From Sphingorhabdus sp. EL138 (lineage in GTDB: Bacteria > Pseudomonadota > Alphaproteobacteria > Sphingomonadales > Sphingomonadaceae), in NCBI RefSeq assembly GCF_945862485.1, contig NZ_CAMAYF010000007.1:26573-90572 (forward strand): a DNA stretch of 64,000 nucleotides, read 5' to 3'. Under the pieces are notes generated by a model. It worked only from the letters and a program-made list of their open reading frames with translations, was not told where the DNA came from and did not search any database. Below are positions 25,673-34,160 of this stretch, piece after piece. The stretch's first letter is position 1. Each line of letters starts with the position of its first letter. The translations under genes were made by a program, and so were the position numbers.

Positions 25673-27208
25673 TCAACTTGTCGGCTTGTCCTGCTTTGCC
25701 CAATATTCATCGCGCAGCAGGCGCTTATATAATTTTCCGGTATCATGGCGGGGAAGCTCCTCGTGAAAATCGATACGGCGCGGGATTTTGATACCCGATA
25801 GCTTCTCACGTGCGTAAGCGATTAGTGCGTCACGCAAATCATCGCCCGCGTCGGCCATATCGAGTGGCTGCACCACGGCGATAACCTCTTCGCCCATTTC
25901 GTCATGCGGGCCGCCGATGACCGCAACGTCGCGCACGCGGGGATGGGTTATCAAATGGTTCTCGATCTCTTGCGGATATATGTTCACGCCACCCGAAATG
26001 ATCATGAAACTTTTACGGTCCGTGAGGTAGAGATAGCCCTCTTCATCCAGCCGCCCGACATCGCCCAATGTGGTCCAGCCATGCTTGTTCGTCGCGCCTT
26101 TGGTTTTTTCGGGATCATTATGGTAGCTGAAAGACGCGGCACTTTCGAAGAACACGGTTCCTTCTTGGCCCACGGGCACATCCTCGCCTTCTTCATCGCA
26201 AATATGCATCGTCGCATTCAACGCCCGGCCAACAGACCCCTTATGCGTCAGCCATTCCTCGCTGGAGATGAAGGTTATCCCCTGCCCCTCGGTCCCGGCA
26301 TAATATTCCCGCAATACAGGGCCCCACCAGTCAATCATCGCCTCCTTGATCGGCACAGGACATGGCGCGGCGGCGTGGACGGCGCTCTGCAAGCTAGATA
26401 CGTCGTAGTTGGAACGCATATCTTCAGGCAGCTTCAGCATGCGCGCAAAATGCGTTGGCACCCATTGGCTGGCGGTAATCTTGTATGTCTCGATAGCCGC
26501 AAGCGCCGCTTCAGGATCGAACTTCTCCATCACCACGACCGTGCCGCCAAGGCGGTGCACCGCTGTACACCAGCGTAACGGAGCGGCATGATAAAGCGGG
26601 GCGGGGGACAAATAAATACTATCGCCCGAAAATTTGAACGCCATCATAGCAAGGCCAGCAAGCACGTTGGGGGCGGCAATATTGGCGTCTTCGGGCAGCG
26701 GGAAGCGAATACCCTTCGGCTGCCCAGTCGTGCCCGAACTATACAACATGTCGGTGCCCGCGCGCTCATCGGCCACCGGCGTGATGGGCATATCGGCGAC
26801 CGCATCGGCGTAATTTTCCCATCCGGCATGTGCGCCGCCAAGGCTGAAACGCGTAACCGAGCATTCAATCTGGTCCAGCACCGCACCAAGATAAGGCGAC
26901 GCAAAAAGCGCCTTCGACCCGCTGTCCTTCAAGATATAATCGATTTCGGACGCCGTGAGACGGCAACTGATGGCGACATAGATCAGCCCCGCCCGTTGTG
27001 CGCCCCAGGCAAGATCAAAAAATTCGGCACGGTTTTCGAGGCAAATTGCCACCGTATCGCCATGCTGAAGCCCAAGCGCCCGAAACAAATGGGCGCACTG
27101 GTTGGAACGTTCATCAAGTTGCTTGTATGATATGGTCTCGCCCGACCCCGCCATGATGACGGCGGGCTTATCAGGATGTGCGGCGGCGTGGACGACGGGA
27201 TGGCCCAT
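25673..27208 (-). CDS. Acyl-CoA synthetase (AMP-dependent ligase)
   Basis: This 511-residue ANL superfamily ligase has the phosphate-binding motif LYSSGTTGQPKGI, the YAGTEGQG motif, GWTTLGDVG near residue 377 and the C-terminal catalytic lysine region with TGKLYKR. It activates a carboxylic acid to acyl-CoA with ATP and CoA. ATG 27208 lies just after the stop of the preceding crotonase gene, whose last codons supply the GGGGGAG ribosome-binding site. It is the activation step that starts the pathway in this cluster. Confidence 0.92.
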   Translation of the reverse strand: MGHPVVHAAAHPDKPAVIMAGSGETISYKQLDERSNQCAHLFRALGLQHGDTVAICLENRAEFFDLAWGAQRAGLIYVAISCRLTASEIDYILKDSGSKALFASPYLGAVLDQIECSVTRFSLGGAHAGWENYADAVADMPITPVADERAGTDMLYSSGTTGQPKGIRFPLPEDANIAAPNVLAGLAMMAFKFSGDSIYLSPAPLYHAAPLRWCTAVHRLGGTVVVMEKFDPEAALAAIETYKITASQWVPTHFARMLKLPEDMRSNYDVSSLQSAVHAAAPCPVPIKEAMIDWWGPVLREYYAGTEGQGITFISSEEWLTHKGSVGRALNATMHICDEEGEDVPVGQEGTVFFESAASFSYHNDPEKTKGATNKHGWTTLGDVGRLDEEGYLYLTDRKSFMIISGGVNIYPQEIENHLITHPRVRDVAVIGGPHDEMGEEVIAVVQPLDMADAGDDLRDALIAYAREKLSGIKIPRRIDFHEELPRHDTGKLYKRLLRDEYWAKQDKPTS

Positions 27209-27209
27209 G

Positions 27210-27968
27210 TTACTCCCCCCGCCAATTTGGTTTGCGCTTTTCGGCAAAGGCCAAAGCGCCTTCACGCGAGTCCTTCGACGCAAAAACAGGCCCGCTAATT
27301 TCGCTCTGCTTCTGCCACATTTCGTTGGAATTCCAGTCGGGGCGTTCATTAATGATACGCTTCGTTGCAATCAATGCTAGGGGTCCATTGGCGGCGACCT
27401 TGGCAGCAAGCTCAAGCGCAGCATCAATGGCAGCGCCCTCCGTCACGCGGTTCACAAAGCCTATTTCATACGCCCGCTGCGCAGAGATAAAATCACCCGT
27501 CAGCGCGAGCTCCATCGCCATGCGTTTACCAATAATCGATGGTAAGGTCAGCAAACCACCAGCGGCCGCGACAAGGCTGCGCTTGACCTCGGGAATACCG
27601 AATTGCGCCTTATCATTTGCTACCAAAAGGTCGCAAGCAATAGCAATTTCCATGCCGCCTGCGAGCGCATAGCCTTCGACTGCGCCAATGACCGGCTTAG
27701 CTGGCGGCGACTCAATAAAGCCTGCAAAACCCTTGCCCTTGATGCTGGGTAGCTCTCCGCGCAGAAACGCCTTCAGATCCATGCCCGAGCAGAAAGTCCC
27801 GCCTGCGCCCGTGACGATCCCCGCATTCAAGCTTTTGTCGTTATCCAACTGCTCCATGGCCGCAGCGATGCCTTGCGCAACAGCCTGGTTGACTGAATTC
27901 TTAGCCTCGGGCCGGTTGATGGTGATGATCAGGACACCGTCCTGGGCTTGAGTTAGGACTTCGGACAT
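27210..27968 (-). CDS. Enoyl-CoA hydratase (crotonase family)
   Basis: The 252-residue crotonase family protein has an oxyanion-hole segment (FCSGMDLKAFL), GYALAGGMEIAIACD, and the downstream GIPEVKRSLVAAAGG where one catalytic Glu is expected. The first position falls in AGGMEIA. It probably hydrates the trans-2-enoyl-CoA produced by the neighbouring acyl-CoA dehydrogenase. A ribosome site (TAGGAGAG) precedes ATG 27968. The acyl-CoA ligase gene follows with almost no gap. Confidence 0.9.
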   Translation of the reverse strand: MSEVLTQAQDGVLIITINRPEAKNSVNQAVAQGIAAAMEQLDNDKSLNAGIVTGAGGTFCSGMDLKAFLRGELPSIKGKGFAGFIESPPAKPVIGAVEGYALAGGMEIAIACDLLVANDKAQFGIPEVKRSLVAAAGGLLTLPSIIGKRMAMELALTGDFISAQRAYEIGFVNRVTEGAAIDAALELAAKVAANGPLALIATKRIINERPDWNSNEMWQKQSEISGPVFASKDSREGALAFAEKRKPNWRGE

Positions 27969-27991
27969 TCACACTCTCCTAAACAGTAACC

Positions 27992-28074
27992 ATAGCCCTG
28001 CGCTCAGTCGAAGGGGCTTGTTAAACAATGACTGCGCCCAGCGGTGATGCGCCCTTAGACACGCTGAGGGCTAT
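27992..28074. repeat. Second-type palindromic repeat pair
   Basis: ATAGCCCT (27992-27999) and AGGGCTAT (28067-28074) end two inverted units that read GCCCcTTcGAC...AGGGCTAT on opposite strands. The outer 8 bp match exactly; the inner parts match loosely. The family of GCCC-TTCGAC-GCTCAGGGC repeats is, from memory, common in sphingomonads. It lies in the gap between the acyl-CoA dehydrogenase and crotonase genes. Confidence 0.6.
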
Positions 28075-28089
28075 CCTTTTAAATATCGC

Positions 28090-29301
28090 TCACCGCCCCT
28101 TGGGAAGGCCAAGCACATGTTCGCCTATGATATTCTTCTGAATCTGGCTCGTGCCGCCGCCAATCGTGGCGGAAAAGCTATTGAGGTAAGACCGATGCCA
28201 ATAGCCATCATCGACGGCATTTTCGTCACCAACATAATAGCCCGCGCGCGTGCCCTGAAACTGCAATGAAAATTCCGTTAGTTCGCGCACCAATTCGGTG
28301 CGCGCCAACTTGTTCATTAACGCCAGCCCCATCGGGCGGTCACTGGTGAGCGGGGCCATGCGGCGGCGTTGGTTGTTGAGGTTCAGCGCCTGAATCTCGA
28401 TCATATAATCGACCAGCCTATCGCGCATGACGGGATCATCCAACACTGGCTTACCGCCCCGCTTTGCCGAACGCGCCATATCGACAACACCCATCACATC
28501 CATTTCCTTGACGAAATAGCCGCCAACCGGGTTTACCTTCGCGCCGCGTTCATATTCTAACGTCTTCATCGCGACCATCCAGCCTTGCCCTTCTTCGCCG
28601 ACAAGGCCCGATGCCGGGATGCGCGCATCAGTGAAAAAGCATTGGGTGAAGCCATATTCGCCGGTAAGTTTCTTCAACCGACGCGTTTCAACACCGGGAA
28701 TTTTCATGGGCGCTAAGAAGAACGAAAGCCCAGCATATTTGCTTGGTCCGTCATTCGAAGTGCGCGCGAGCAGGATCATATAATCTGCACGATCACCCAG
28801 AGATGTCCAGATTTTGGAGCCATTGATGACATATTCGTCGCCATCACGCACCGCTTTGGTCTGCGCGCTCCCAAGGTCCGAACCATGCTCCGGTTCCGAG
28901 AAGCCCTGACACCAAATTTCTTCGGCAGACAGCATAGGCTTGATGAAGCGGCGCTTATCCGCCTCACGGCCAATGTCGAGCAACAAGGGCCCTGTCCAGC
29001 CATTGGCAATGGCGTTGAGCATGATCGGCGCATCATGGCTTTTCATTATCCGCGTCGCGATACGCTGATATTCGGGATGCATGCCATAGCCGCCATATTC
29101 AGTGGGCCACGACATGCCAAAATAGCCTGCTTCGTAAACTTTGCGTTGCCAATCCCGCAGAAAATCAAACTGCTGATCGGTCGACACTTCCATGAAGGTC
29201 AAAGGCAGCATGAAGCCGGGATCGCGCACCGTATTTTCGGAGAACCACGCGTCGCATTGCTTTTCAAAGGCGGCGAGTTCCTGCGGGCTTGGTGTGCTCA
29301 T
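28090..29301 (-). CDS. Acyl-CoA dehydrogenase
   Basis: The 403-residue flavoprotein resembles the acyl-CoA dehydrogenase family: GFSEPEHGSDLGS, NGSKIWTSLGDRADY, TRRLKKLTGEYGFTQCFF and the C-terminal GGGTSQIQKNIIGEHVLGLP. It oxidises acyl-CoA to trans-2-enoyl-CoA, passing electrons to electron-transfer flavoprotein (an etfB begins at the right end of this window). The gene is first of its leftward unit and has a candidate operator 21 bp before its start. The catalytic base is not assigned. Confidence 0.92.
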   Translation of the reverse strand: MSTPSPQELAAFEKQCDAWFSENTVRDPGFMLPLTFMEVSTDQQFDFLRDWQRKVYEAGYFGMSWPTEYGGYGMHPEYQRIATRIMKSHDAPIMLNAIANGWTGPLLLDIGREADKRRFIKPMLSAEEIWCQGFSEPEHGSDLGSAQTKAVRDGDEYVINGSKIWTSLGDRADYMILLARTSNDGPSKYAGLSFFLAPMKIPGVETRRLKKLTGEYGFTQCFFTDARIPASGLVGEEGQGWMVAMKTLEYERGAKVNPVGGYFVKEMDVMGVVDMARSAKRGGKPVLDDPVMRDRLVDYMIEIQALNLNNQRRRMAPLTSDRPMGLALMNKLARTELVRELTEFSLQFQGTRAGYYVGDENAVDDGYWHRSYLNSFSATIGGGTSQIQKNIIGEHVLGLPKGR

Positions 29302-29322
29302 GGGCTGATTCCTCTCTACGCA

Positions 29323-29340
29323 TTTAATTGCGCGATTAAA
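29323..29340. promoter_or_regulatory. Candidate operator before the acyl-CoA dehydrogenase gene
   Basis: TTTAATTGCGCGATTAAA has 6-bp outer arms (TTTAAT/ATTAAA) and extends to 7 with the flanking A/T. It is 14/18 identical to the site at 24105 and to the site at 19066, and lies 21 bp before the start codon. Confidence 0.65.
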
Positions 29341-29369
29341 TTAAGGATTGCAAGAGCCGTTTGACTAGT

Positions 29370-30503
29370 TCAGCCCTTCTTGAACGGTGCCATTTCGCCG
29401 AGAAATTCGATCTCGCGCTCCATCGCCTGAGTTTCCCGCTTCAGAAAATCGGCCACGGCTGCTCGAAAGCCTTCATTGGCAATATAATGCGCTGAATAGG
29501 TAGGCACCGCTTCATAACCGCGCGCCAATTTATGCGCGCCTTGCGCGCCTGCTTCCACGCGGGCGAGGCCGTGGGCGATGGCGTAATCAATCGCCTGATA
29601 ATAACAGAGTTCAAAATGCAAAAAGGGTACGTCTATTGTGCAGCCCCAATAGCGGCCATATAGGCAATCGGGTCCGACAAAATTGAGCGCACCTGCAATC
29701 GGACGGTCATCATCAAAGGCGAGGAAAAGGACGATGCTGTCGCGCATTTTTGTGCCGATAATGTCGAAAAAAGAACGGGTCAGATAAGGCGTGCCCCATT
29801 TGCGCGCGCCGGTATCCTGATAGAATATCCAGAACGCATCCCAATGTTCGGGTGTGATATCCGCGCCAGAAATTTGTTCTATGCGGACGGCCTCTTGCGC
29901 ACCTTTACGTTCCTTGCGGATGGCCTTGCGCTTACGTGACGATAAGGCACCCAGAAAGCCTTCAAAATCGGCATAATCGCGGTTTTGCCAATGAAATTGC
30001 GTTCCAACGCGTGTGAGCCAACCTGCCGCGCGAAATAACTCCAGTTCCGCCTCTTCAACAAAAGTGGCATGCGCGGACGACAGGCCATTTTGGTCCACAA
30101 CCGCTTCGGCGGCGGCCAATATCACTGGCGCAAGAGTGGGGTCGCGCAATAACAATCGCGGCCCCGGAACGGGCGAAAATGGCGCAGCAATCTGCAGCTT
30201 GGGATAATATTGCCCGCCCGCTCGGTGAAATGCGTCGGCCCAATGATGGTCGAACACATATTCGCCTTGGCTGTGGGTTTTAAGATAGGTTGGAAGCGCA
30301 GCAGCGGGAATGCCGCCTTCATCGCGGATCATGATCGGCGCAGGCGACCAGCCCGTCCCGGGGCCAACGCTACCAGACTCCTCCAACGCAACCAAAAACG
30401 CGTGACCGACAAACGGGTTGCCCCGCAGGTTCAGCGCATCCCACTGGTCGGCGGGAATATCGCTAACTTTGTTTAAGAGTTCGGCGGTGACGCCGTCGGT
30501 CAT
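29370..30503 (-). CDS. GNAT/FemAB-like acyltransferase (DUF482 family)
   Basis: The 377-residue protein matches the COG3146/DUF482 family of predicted GNAT-fold N-acetyltransferases: HWADAFHRAGGQYYPKLQIAAPF near residue 90-110 and a C-terminal GAQGAHKLARGYEAVPTYSAHYI signature. The family lies close to peptide-bond-forming FemAB-like enzymes; the substrate is unknown. The start at 30503 overlaps the stop of the RidA gene by one base (TAATG), indicating coupling. Confidence 0.85.
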   Translation of the reverse strand: MTDGVTAELLNKVSDIPADQWDALNLRGNPFVGHAFLVALEESGSVGPGTGWSPAPIMIRDEGGIPAAALPTYLKTHSQGEYVFDHHWADAFHRAGGQYYPKLQIAAPFSPVPGPRLLLRDPTLAPVILAAAEAVVDQNGLSSAHATFVEEAELELFRAAGWLTRVGTQFHWQNRDYADFEGFLGALSSRKRKAIRKERKGAQEAVRIEQISGADITPEHWDAFWIFYQDTGARKWGTPYLTRSFFDIIGTKMRDSIVLFLAFDDDRPIAGALNFVGPDCLYGRYWGCTIDVPFLHFELCYYQAIDYAIAHGLARVEAGAQGAHKLARGYEAVPTYSAHYIANEGFRAAVADFLKRETQAMEREIEFLGEMAPFKKG

Positions 30504-30967
30504 TAAACCGCGCGCACCTTTACAACGCAGTCAATCTCGACGGTTGCGTCGCGTGGCAATACAGGAACCGAGACCGCCGCGCGGGCATGCTTGCCTGCGT
30601 CGCCGAACACAGCTTCCATCAAATCCGAAGCGCCATTGGCGGCTTCGGGTTGATCCGTGAAATCAGCGGTCGAGGCGACAAATACACCAAGCTTGACGAT
30701 CCGTTCCACACGGTCGAGGTCGCCACCGAGGGCCGCCTTCATCTGGGCGATGAGCATGACTGCGCACGCTTTAGCCGCAGCCTTTCCGTCTTCAAGACTG
30801 CGCGTGTCGCCGACTTTGCCGGTGACAACCTTGCCATCGACAAAGGGCAACTGCCCCGAAATGAACAGCATCCCGTTCGCTTCGACAGCGGGCACATAGG
30901 ATGCGACCGGCGCAGCAGGTGCCGGAAGAATAACACCCAGTTCGGCCAATTTTGCTTCGATCATCAT
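30503..30967 (-). CDS. RidA family enamine/imine deaminase
   Basis: This 154-residue RidA/YjgF-like protein shows the family segments MLFISGQLPFVDGKVV, ACAVMLIAQMKAALGGDLDRVERIVKLGVFV and AVFGDAGKHARAAVSVPVLPRDATVEIDCVV, with the conserved Arg in KHARAAV. RidA proteins hydrolyse reactive enamines made by PLP enzymes. ATG codons lie at 30967 and 30964; the first overlaps the HAD gene stop (ATGA). It sits in an operon with the HAD and acyltransferase genes. Confidence 0.9.
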   Translation of the reverse strand: MMIEAKLAELGVILPAPAAPVASYVPAVEANGMLFISGQLPFVDGKVVTGKVGDTRSLEDGKAAAKACAVMLIAQMKAALGGDLDRVERIVKLGVFVASTADFTDQPEAANGASDLMEAVFGDAGKHARAAVSVPVLPRDATVEIDCVVKVRAV

Positions 30968-31620
30968 ATTACCTTTTCCAATGCGGGCGCGGGCACATTT
31001 GCCACCAGCTTTTCCCTAATCCAACTCTCCGCATCCGCCCAACGATCCAGCCGTGCATGCGCCGATTTTGAGGGCTTTACGCGGTCCCACAGCAACGGCT
31101 CACCGACAAAATGCAGACGCCACACATCGGGATGTTGTTCGCCGACCGATTCATGCTGATGCCCCAGATCGTCAACAAAAACCGCTACGCTCGGGCGATA
31201 TTCTTCGAGAATCCGTCCAAGCGCCTCACCCTTGCCGCCTTGATTACAATAAACAGGTGCGTCGATGCCAACGGCCCGCAATTGCTCTGTCCGCGGCCCT
31301 GCGCGATGGTCGAGCAGGTTGGTCAGGATGACGACATCGGCATGTTCACGTAGGCGATTAAGGCCTTCTACGGCACCATCAATTGCCTGTTGCCGGTGCA
31401 TTTCGGTATCGAAAAATCCGTTGAGCAAATCCCAAACCTGACCGCGTTCGACAATGGTGCCATCATGCTTGTGGCGCAATGCCTCACCCCAGTCGCCATG
31501 GACAAGGTCGAAATGGATATGGTGGACGCCATCGAGCCAATCGCGAAAGGGCACGATCATATGCAACAACACTTCGTCGCAATCAGAAATCAGCAATGGC
31601 CGGGAACTTGTGACACTCAT
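30964..31620 (-). CDS. HAD-family hydrolase
   Basis: The 218-residue protein has HAD motif I LISDCDEVLLHM (Asp nucleophile, DxD), motif II ILTNLLDHRAG and motif IV VAVFVDDLGHQHESV. The sequence after motif I (MIVPFRDWLDGVHHIHFDLVHGD) is unlike well-known phosphatases, so the substrate is unknown. I start at ATG 31620 (GGAGT ahead); it overlaps the DUF3572 gene stop by 4 nt (ATGA) and the next gene by ATGA. Confidence 0.85.
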   Translation of the reverse strand: MSVTSSRPLLISDCDEVLLHMIVPFRDWLDGVHHIHFDLVHGDWGEALRHKHDGTIVERGQVWDLLNGFFDTEMHRQQAIDGAVEGLNRLREHADVVILTNLLDHRAGPRTEQLRAVGIDAPVYCNQGGKGEALGRILEEYRPSVAVFVDDLGHQHESVGEQHPDVWRLHFVGEPLLWDRVKPSKSAHARLDRWADAESWIREKLVANVPAPALEKVI

Positions 31621-31886
31621 GATTCTAACTCCTGCCGTGCATTTACCAGCACAACTGGCGACACCCCAATGACCTCTGCGCAAGCAACAAGGTCAGGCTC
31701 ATACGCCTCCAAAAACGATAATATCGCCGCCTGAGTACTACGCTCCATCACGCTGTCGCGCAGGCCCTCTGGCGTGAGGCCCGTGAGCGACAATAATCGC
31801 TCCGCCCGTGATTCTTCCATCAATGCCCAAGCCAATGCCTGGAACGCCATAGCCGATGCGTCTAACGTGTCGTTTCTCTCATGCAT
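31617..31886 (-). CDS. DUF3572 family small protein
   Basis: This 89-residue helical protein resembles DUF3572: AMAFQALAWALMEESRAERLLSLTGLTPEGLR, then a second half with AILSFLEAYEPDLVACAEVIG. The family is restricted largely to alphaproteobacteria and lacks a known function. It is first in a four-gene ATGA-coupled unit (DUF3572, HAD, RidA, acyltransferase). Confidence 0.82.
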   Translation of the reverse strand: MHERNDTLDASAMAFQALAWALMEESRAERLLSLTGLTPEGLRDSVMERSTQAAILSFLEAYEPDLVACAEVIGVSPVVLVNARQELES

Positions 31887-32026
31887 GACTTTCGCTTAAG
31901 CCAAGGCATAGCCGAACGCAAAGCGGGAAAAGATCCGTATGGATAAAAAGGTGATGGCGTTCTGGGAGGCGGTGCGGGCTATTGTAAAAAAGCAAGCGGC
32001 ACGGCACTCATGTGGCAGCAATCAAA

Positions 32027-32047
32027 AAGGGCGCCCGAAGCGCCCTT
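32027..32047 (-). terminator. Terminator after rpmG
   Basis: On the minus strand AAGGGCGC, loop TTCGG, GCGCCCTT form an 8-bp stem followed by TTT. It lies ~30 nt after the L33 stop codon, fitting an intrinsic terminator. Confidence 0.75.
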
Positions 32048-32076
32048 ATCGATTAGCATTCCAAGCAGCGCTAGGC

Positions 32077-32244
32077 TTACTTGATTTTGGCTTCCTTGAA
32101 CTCGACATGCTTGCGCACGACGGGGTCATATTTGCGGAACGTCATCTTTTCGGTGATGTTGCGCGGATTTTTCTTGGTCACGTAGAAGAAGCCAGTGTCA
32201 GCGGTGCTGAGCAGCTTGATCTTGATCGTGGCTGGCTTCGCCAT
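32077..32244 (-). CDS. rpmG: 50S ribosomal protein L33
   Basis: This 55-residue protein reads [16 protein letters not shown], then [12 protein letters not shown] and [18 protein letters not shown]. It is the cysteine-free (C-minus) L33 form, normal in alphaproteobacteria. Start ATG 32244 has AAGGAA six bases upstream. It stands alone and is followed by a terminator hairpin. Confidence 0.95.
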   Translation of the reverse strand: MAKPATIKIKLLSTADTGFFYVTKKNPRNITEKMTFRKYDPVVRKHVEFKEAKIK

Positions 32245-32617
32245 GGCCCATTCCTTTTGTTCAAAAATTTCGCAAAAAACTGCACACCAAAAAGGCCGCG
32301 CCGTTTACAGACGGGGGCTAATGCGGATTCGCGGGGCTAAAGTCAAGCCAATAAGCTGGCACCTGGATTGGAGACCTGCCAAATTCTTGCCGAACTGACA
32401 TGCTGAACGCATTTCGAGAGCTTACTTTTTCTCCACCCCGGCACACAAGGTCCTGAACCCGGTTCGATATGATGCGTAGGCTGCGCGCGCAAATGTAGCG
32501 ATTCGTTCATCCTACCAATGTCAAAATATCTGTATCGTGCACTGCCCTGCGGTGCGACAGCTTGGAAATCGGTCCCTTCATACCCATATTAAGGGTCCCC
32601 CCTACAGGAGAAATGCA
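32245..32617. other. Divergent intergenic region between rpmG and dps
   Basis: These 373 bp carry no gene I can support. They should hold the promoters of rpmG (leftward) and dps (rightward). A perfect palindrome GAACCCGGTTC lies near 32456-32466; I cannot assign it to a known regulator. No OxyR or Fur box is evident to me, though dps genes are often stress-controlled. Confidence 0.5.
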
Positions 32618-33082
32618 ATGGCAGCTGGCGACAATAGCAAAAAGGCATTGGCCGACGCGTTAAATGGCATTCTGGCCGATTATTATGCGTTATATTTGAA
32701 AACCAAAAATTTTCACTGGCATGTCACTGGCCCGCATTTCCGCGAATATCATTTGCTGTTTGACGAACAAGCGACAGAGCTGATCGCCACGACTGACCTT
32801 GTGGCCGAACGGGTGCGCAAATTGGGTCAGGATACGCTGACCTCAATCGGATCTATCGCGGCAAAGCAGAGGATTATGGATCATGATTCGACGGCAACCG
32901 ATGCCGCCCAGATGCTGAACGAGCTACACGCAGATAATGAGACGCTGATCAAAGCGTTAAAGGACGCCAAAGACCTGGCCGACGAAGCAGGGGACAATGC
33001 GACCGATGGTTTGCTTGACGATTGGACCGACCAAGCCGAGCAACGCGCTTGGTTCTTGGCAGCGACCATCGGCAAGGCGTAA
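32618..33082 (+). CDS. dps: Dps, DNA-protecting ferritin-like protein
   Basis: This 154-residue mini-ferritin protects DNA from oxidants by oxidising Fe(II) at intersubunit sites. The ferroxidase motif is visible in KNFHWHVTGPHFREYHLLFDEQATEL (His/His/Asp/Glu ligands). The start is ATG 32618, 7 nt after AGGAG; a closer ATG (32613) would be out of frame. The N-terminus is short, so DNA binding by an N-terminal lysine tail is limited. A bidirectional terminator follows. Confidence 0.94.
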   Translation: MAAGDNSKKALADALNGILADYYALYLKTKNFHWHVTGPHFREYHLLFDEQATELIATTDLVAERVRKLGQDTLTSIGSIAAKQRIMDHDSTATDAAQMLNELHADNETLIKALKDAKDLADEAGDNATDGLLDDWTDQAEQRAWFLAATIGKA

Positions 33083-33096
33083 GGTCCAGATACAAA

Positions 33097-33133
33097 AAAG
33101 GCGGGTAAAGCCTATTGCTGCACCCGCCTTTTT
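33097..33133. terminator. Bidirectional terminator between dps and the cold-shock gene
   Basis: AAAGGCGGGT and ACCCGCCTTT pair across a 15-nt loop, with A-runs on the left and T-runs on the right, so both convergent transcripts would end here. Confidence 0.85.
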
Positions 33134-33150
33134 GAATGTCAGAAAAGCGC

Positions 33151-33945
33151 TTATTCGGAAAGCGTGCTCAGGTTTGTTGCCGAATATTTGCCGCGACGAT
33201 CGATTTCGATGTCGAAGGACAAACGGTCGCCCTGTGTCACTTGACCCATGCCCGAGCGTTCAAGCGCCGAAATGTGCACAAACACATCTTCGCCGCCATC
33301 ATCACGTTGCACAAAACCAAAACCCTTCATGTCATTGAAGAATTTCACAGTGCCGTTGGCGCGTTCGCCTGTCGATTCGCGCTGTGGACCACGAGGGGCC
33401 GAATCGCGATCGCCGCCACGGAAGCCGCCACGATCATCGCCGCGCGGTGCACGGTCACGATCGAAAGCTGGACGGTCAGGACGCGGGGCGCGTTCACTAA
33501 CGGGCATTGGTTCACCGTCGATGACGAGATCGGTCGCCGACACCTTGCCGCCACGCTCCACAAGTTGAAACTCAAGCGGTTGGCCTTCAGCAAGACCAGC
33601 GAGGCCAGCTTGTTCGACAGCGCTGATGTGCACGAATACGTCGTCTGGACGACCATCTACCTGAATGAAGCCAAAACCCTTTTGACCATTGAAAAACTTG
33701 ACGATTCCCTTGCCTGAGCCAATGACCTGCGCAGGCATTGGTGGGCCACCGGGGCCACGGCGTGGGGCACCAAAGCCACCTCCGCCGCCACTATTGCCGC
33801 CGCCGCCATATCCGCTGCCGCCTGTACGGCCGCCACCAAAATCACTTTGATAGGGGGATGGCGCGCGATAGCCATCGTAGCTTTCATCACCAAAACCGTC
33901 TCTCTTGTCCCGGCCCTTGCCAGCACGCTTGCGATCAAAACCCAT
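33151..33945 (-). CDS. Two-domain cold-shock protein with Gly-rich linker
   Basis: This 264-residue protein has two cold-shock domains with RNP motifs: domain 1 ([24 protein letters not shown]) at ~77-145, and domain 2 ([22 protein letters not shown]) at ~195-264. A Gly-rich N-terminus ([17 protein letters not shown]) and an Arg/Gly/Asp-rich linker resemble RGG-type RNA-binding tails. It probably binds single-stranded RNA/DNA and relaxes structure in cold or stress. Tandem CSD proteins are typical of alphaproteobacteria. Its 215-bp leader is divergent from the ribonuclease D gene. Confidence 0.9.
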   Translation of the reverse strand: MGFDRKRAGKGRDKRDGFGDESYDGYRAPSPYQSDFGGGRTGGSGYGGGGNSGGGGGFGAPRRGPGGPPMPAQVIGSGKGIVKFFNGQKGFGFIQVDGRPDDVFVHISAVEQAGLAGLAEGQPLEFQLVERGGKVSATDLVIDGEPMPVSERAPRPDRPAFDRDRAPRGDDRGGFRGGDRDSAPRGPQRESTGERANGTVKFFNDMKGFGFVQRDDGGEDVFVHISALERSGMGQVTQGDRLSFDIEIDRRGKYSATNLSTLSE

Positions 33946-34160
33946 AACTTCTTGCTTGCCTTCTCATCGCCCTAAACCACTATGTTATGCAGTCGAGGGC
34001 GACTGTACTGCACGCCACAAGCGCAACCGTCGGTGATCACGCAATTGCCAGCTATATCGTAATAAAATGTGACGCGATAGCAAATATTGTTGCGGAAAAT
34101 CACTGTGCCTAGGCTGTACTTTCATTTGCCTTGGGCAGCACTGTCGGGCAAAGGGCAAGC

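Noticed and set aside
31939..32060. Short rightward frame starting with a basic peptide (MDKKVMAFWEAVRAI)
   Set aside because: It runs on into the antisense strand of rpmG and through its terminator hairpin; no ribosome-binding site of quality.
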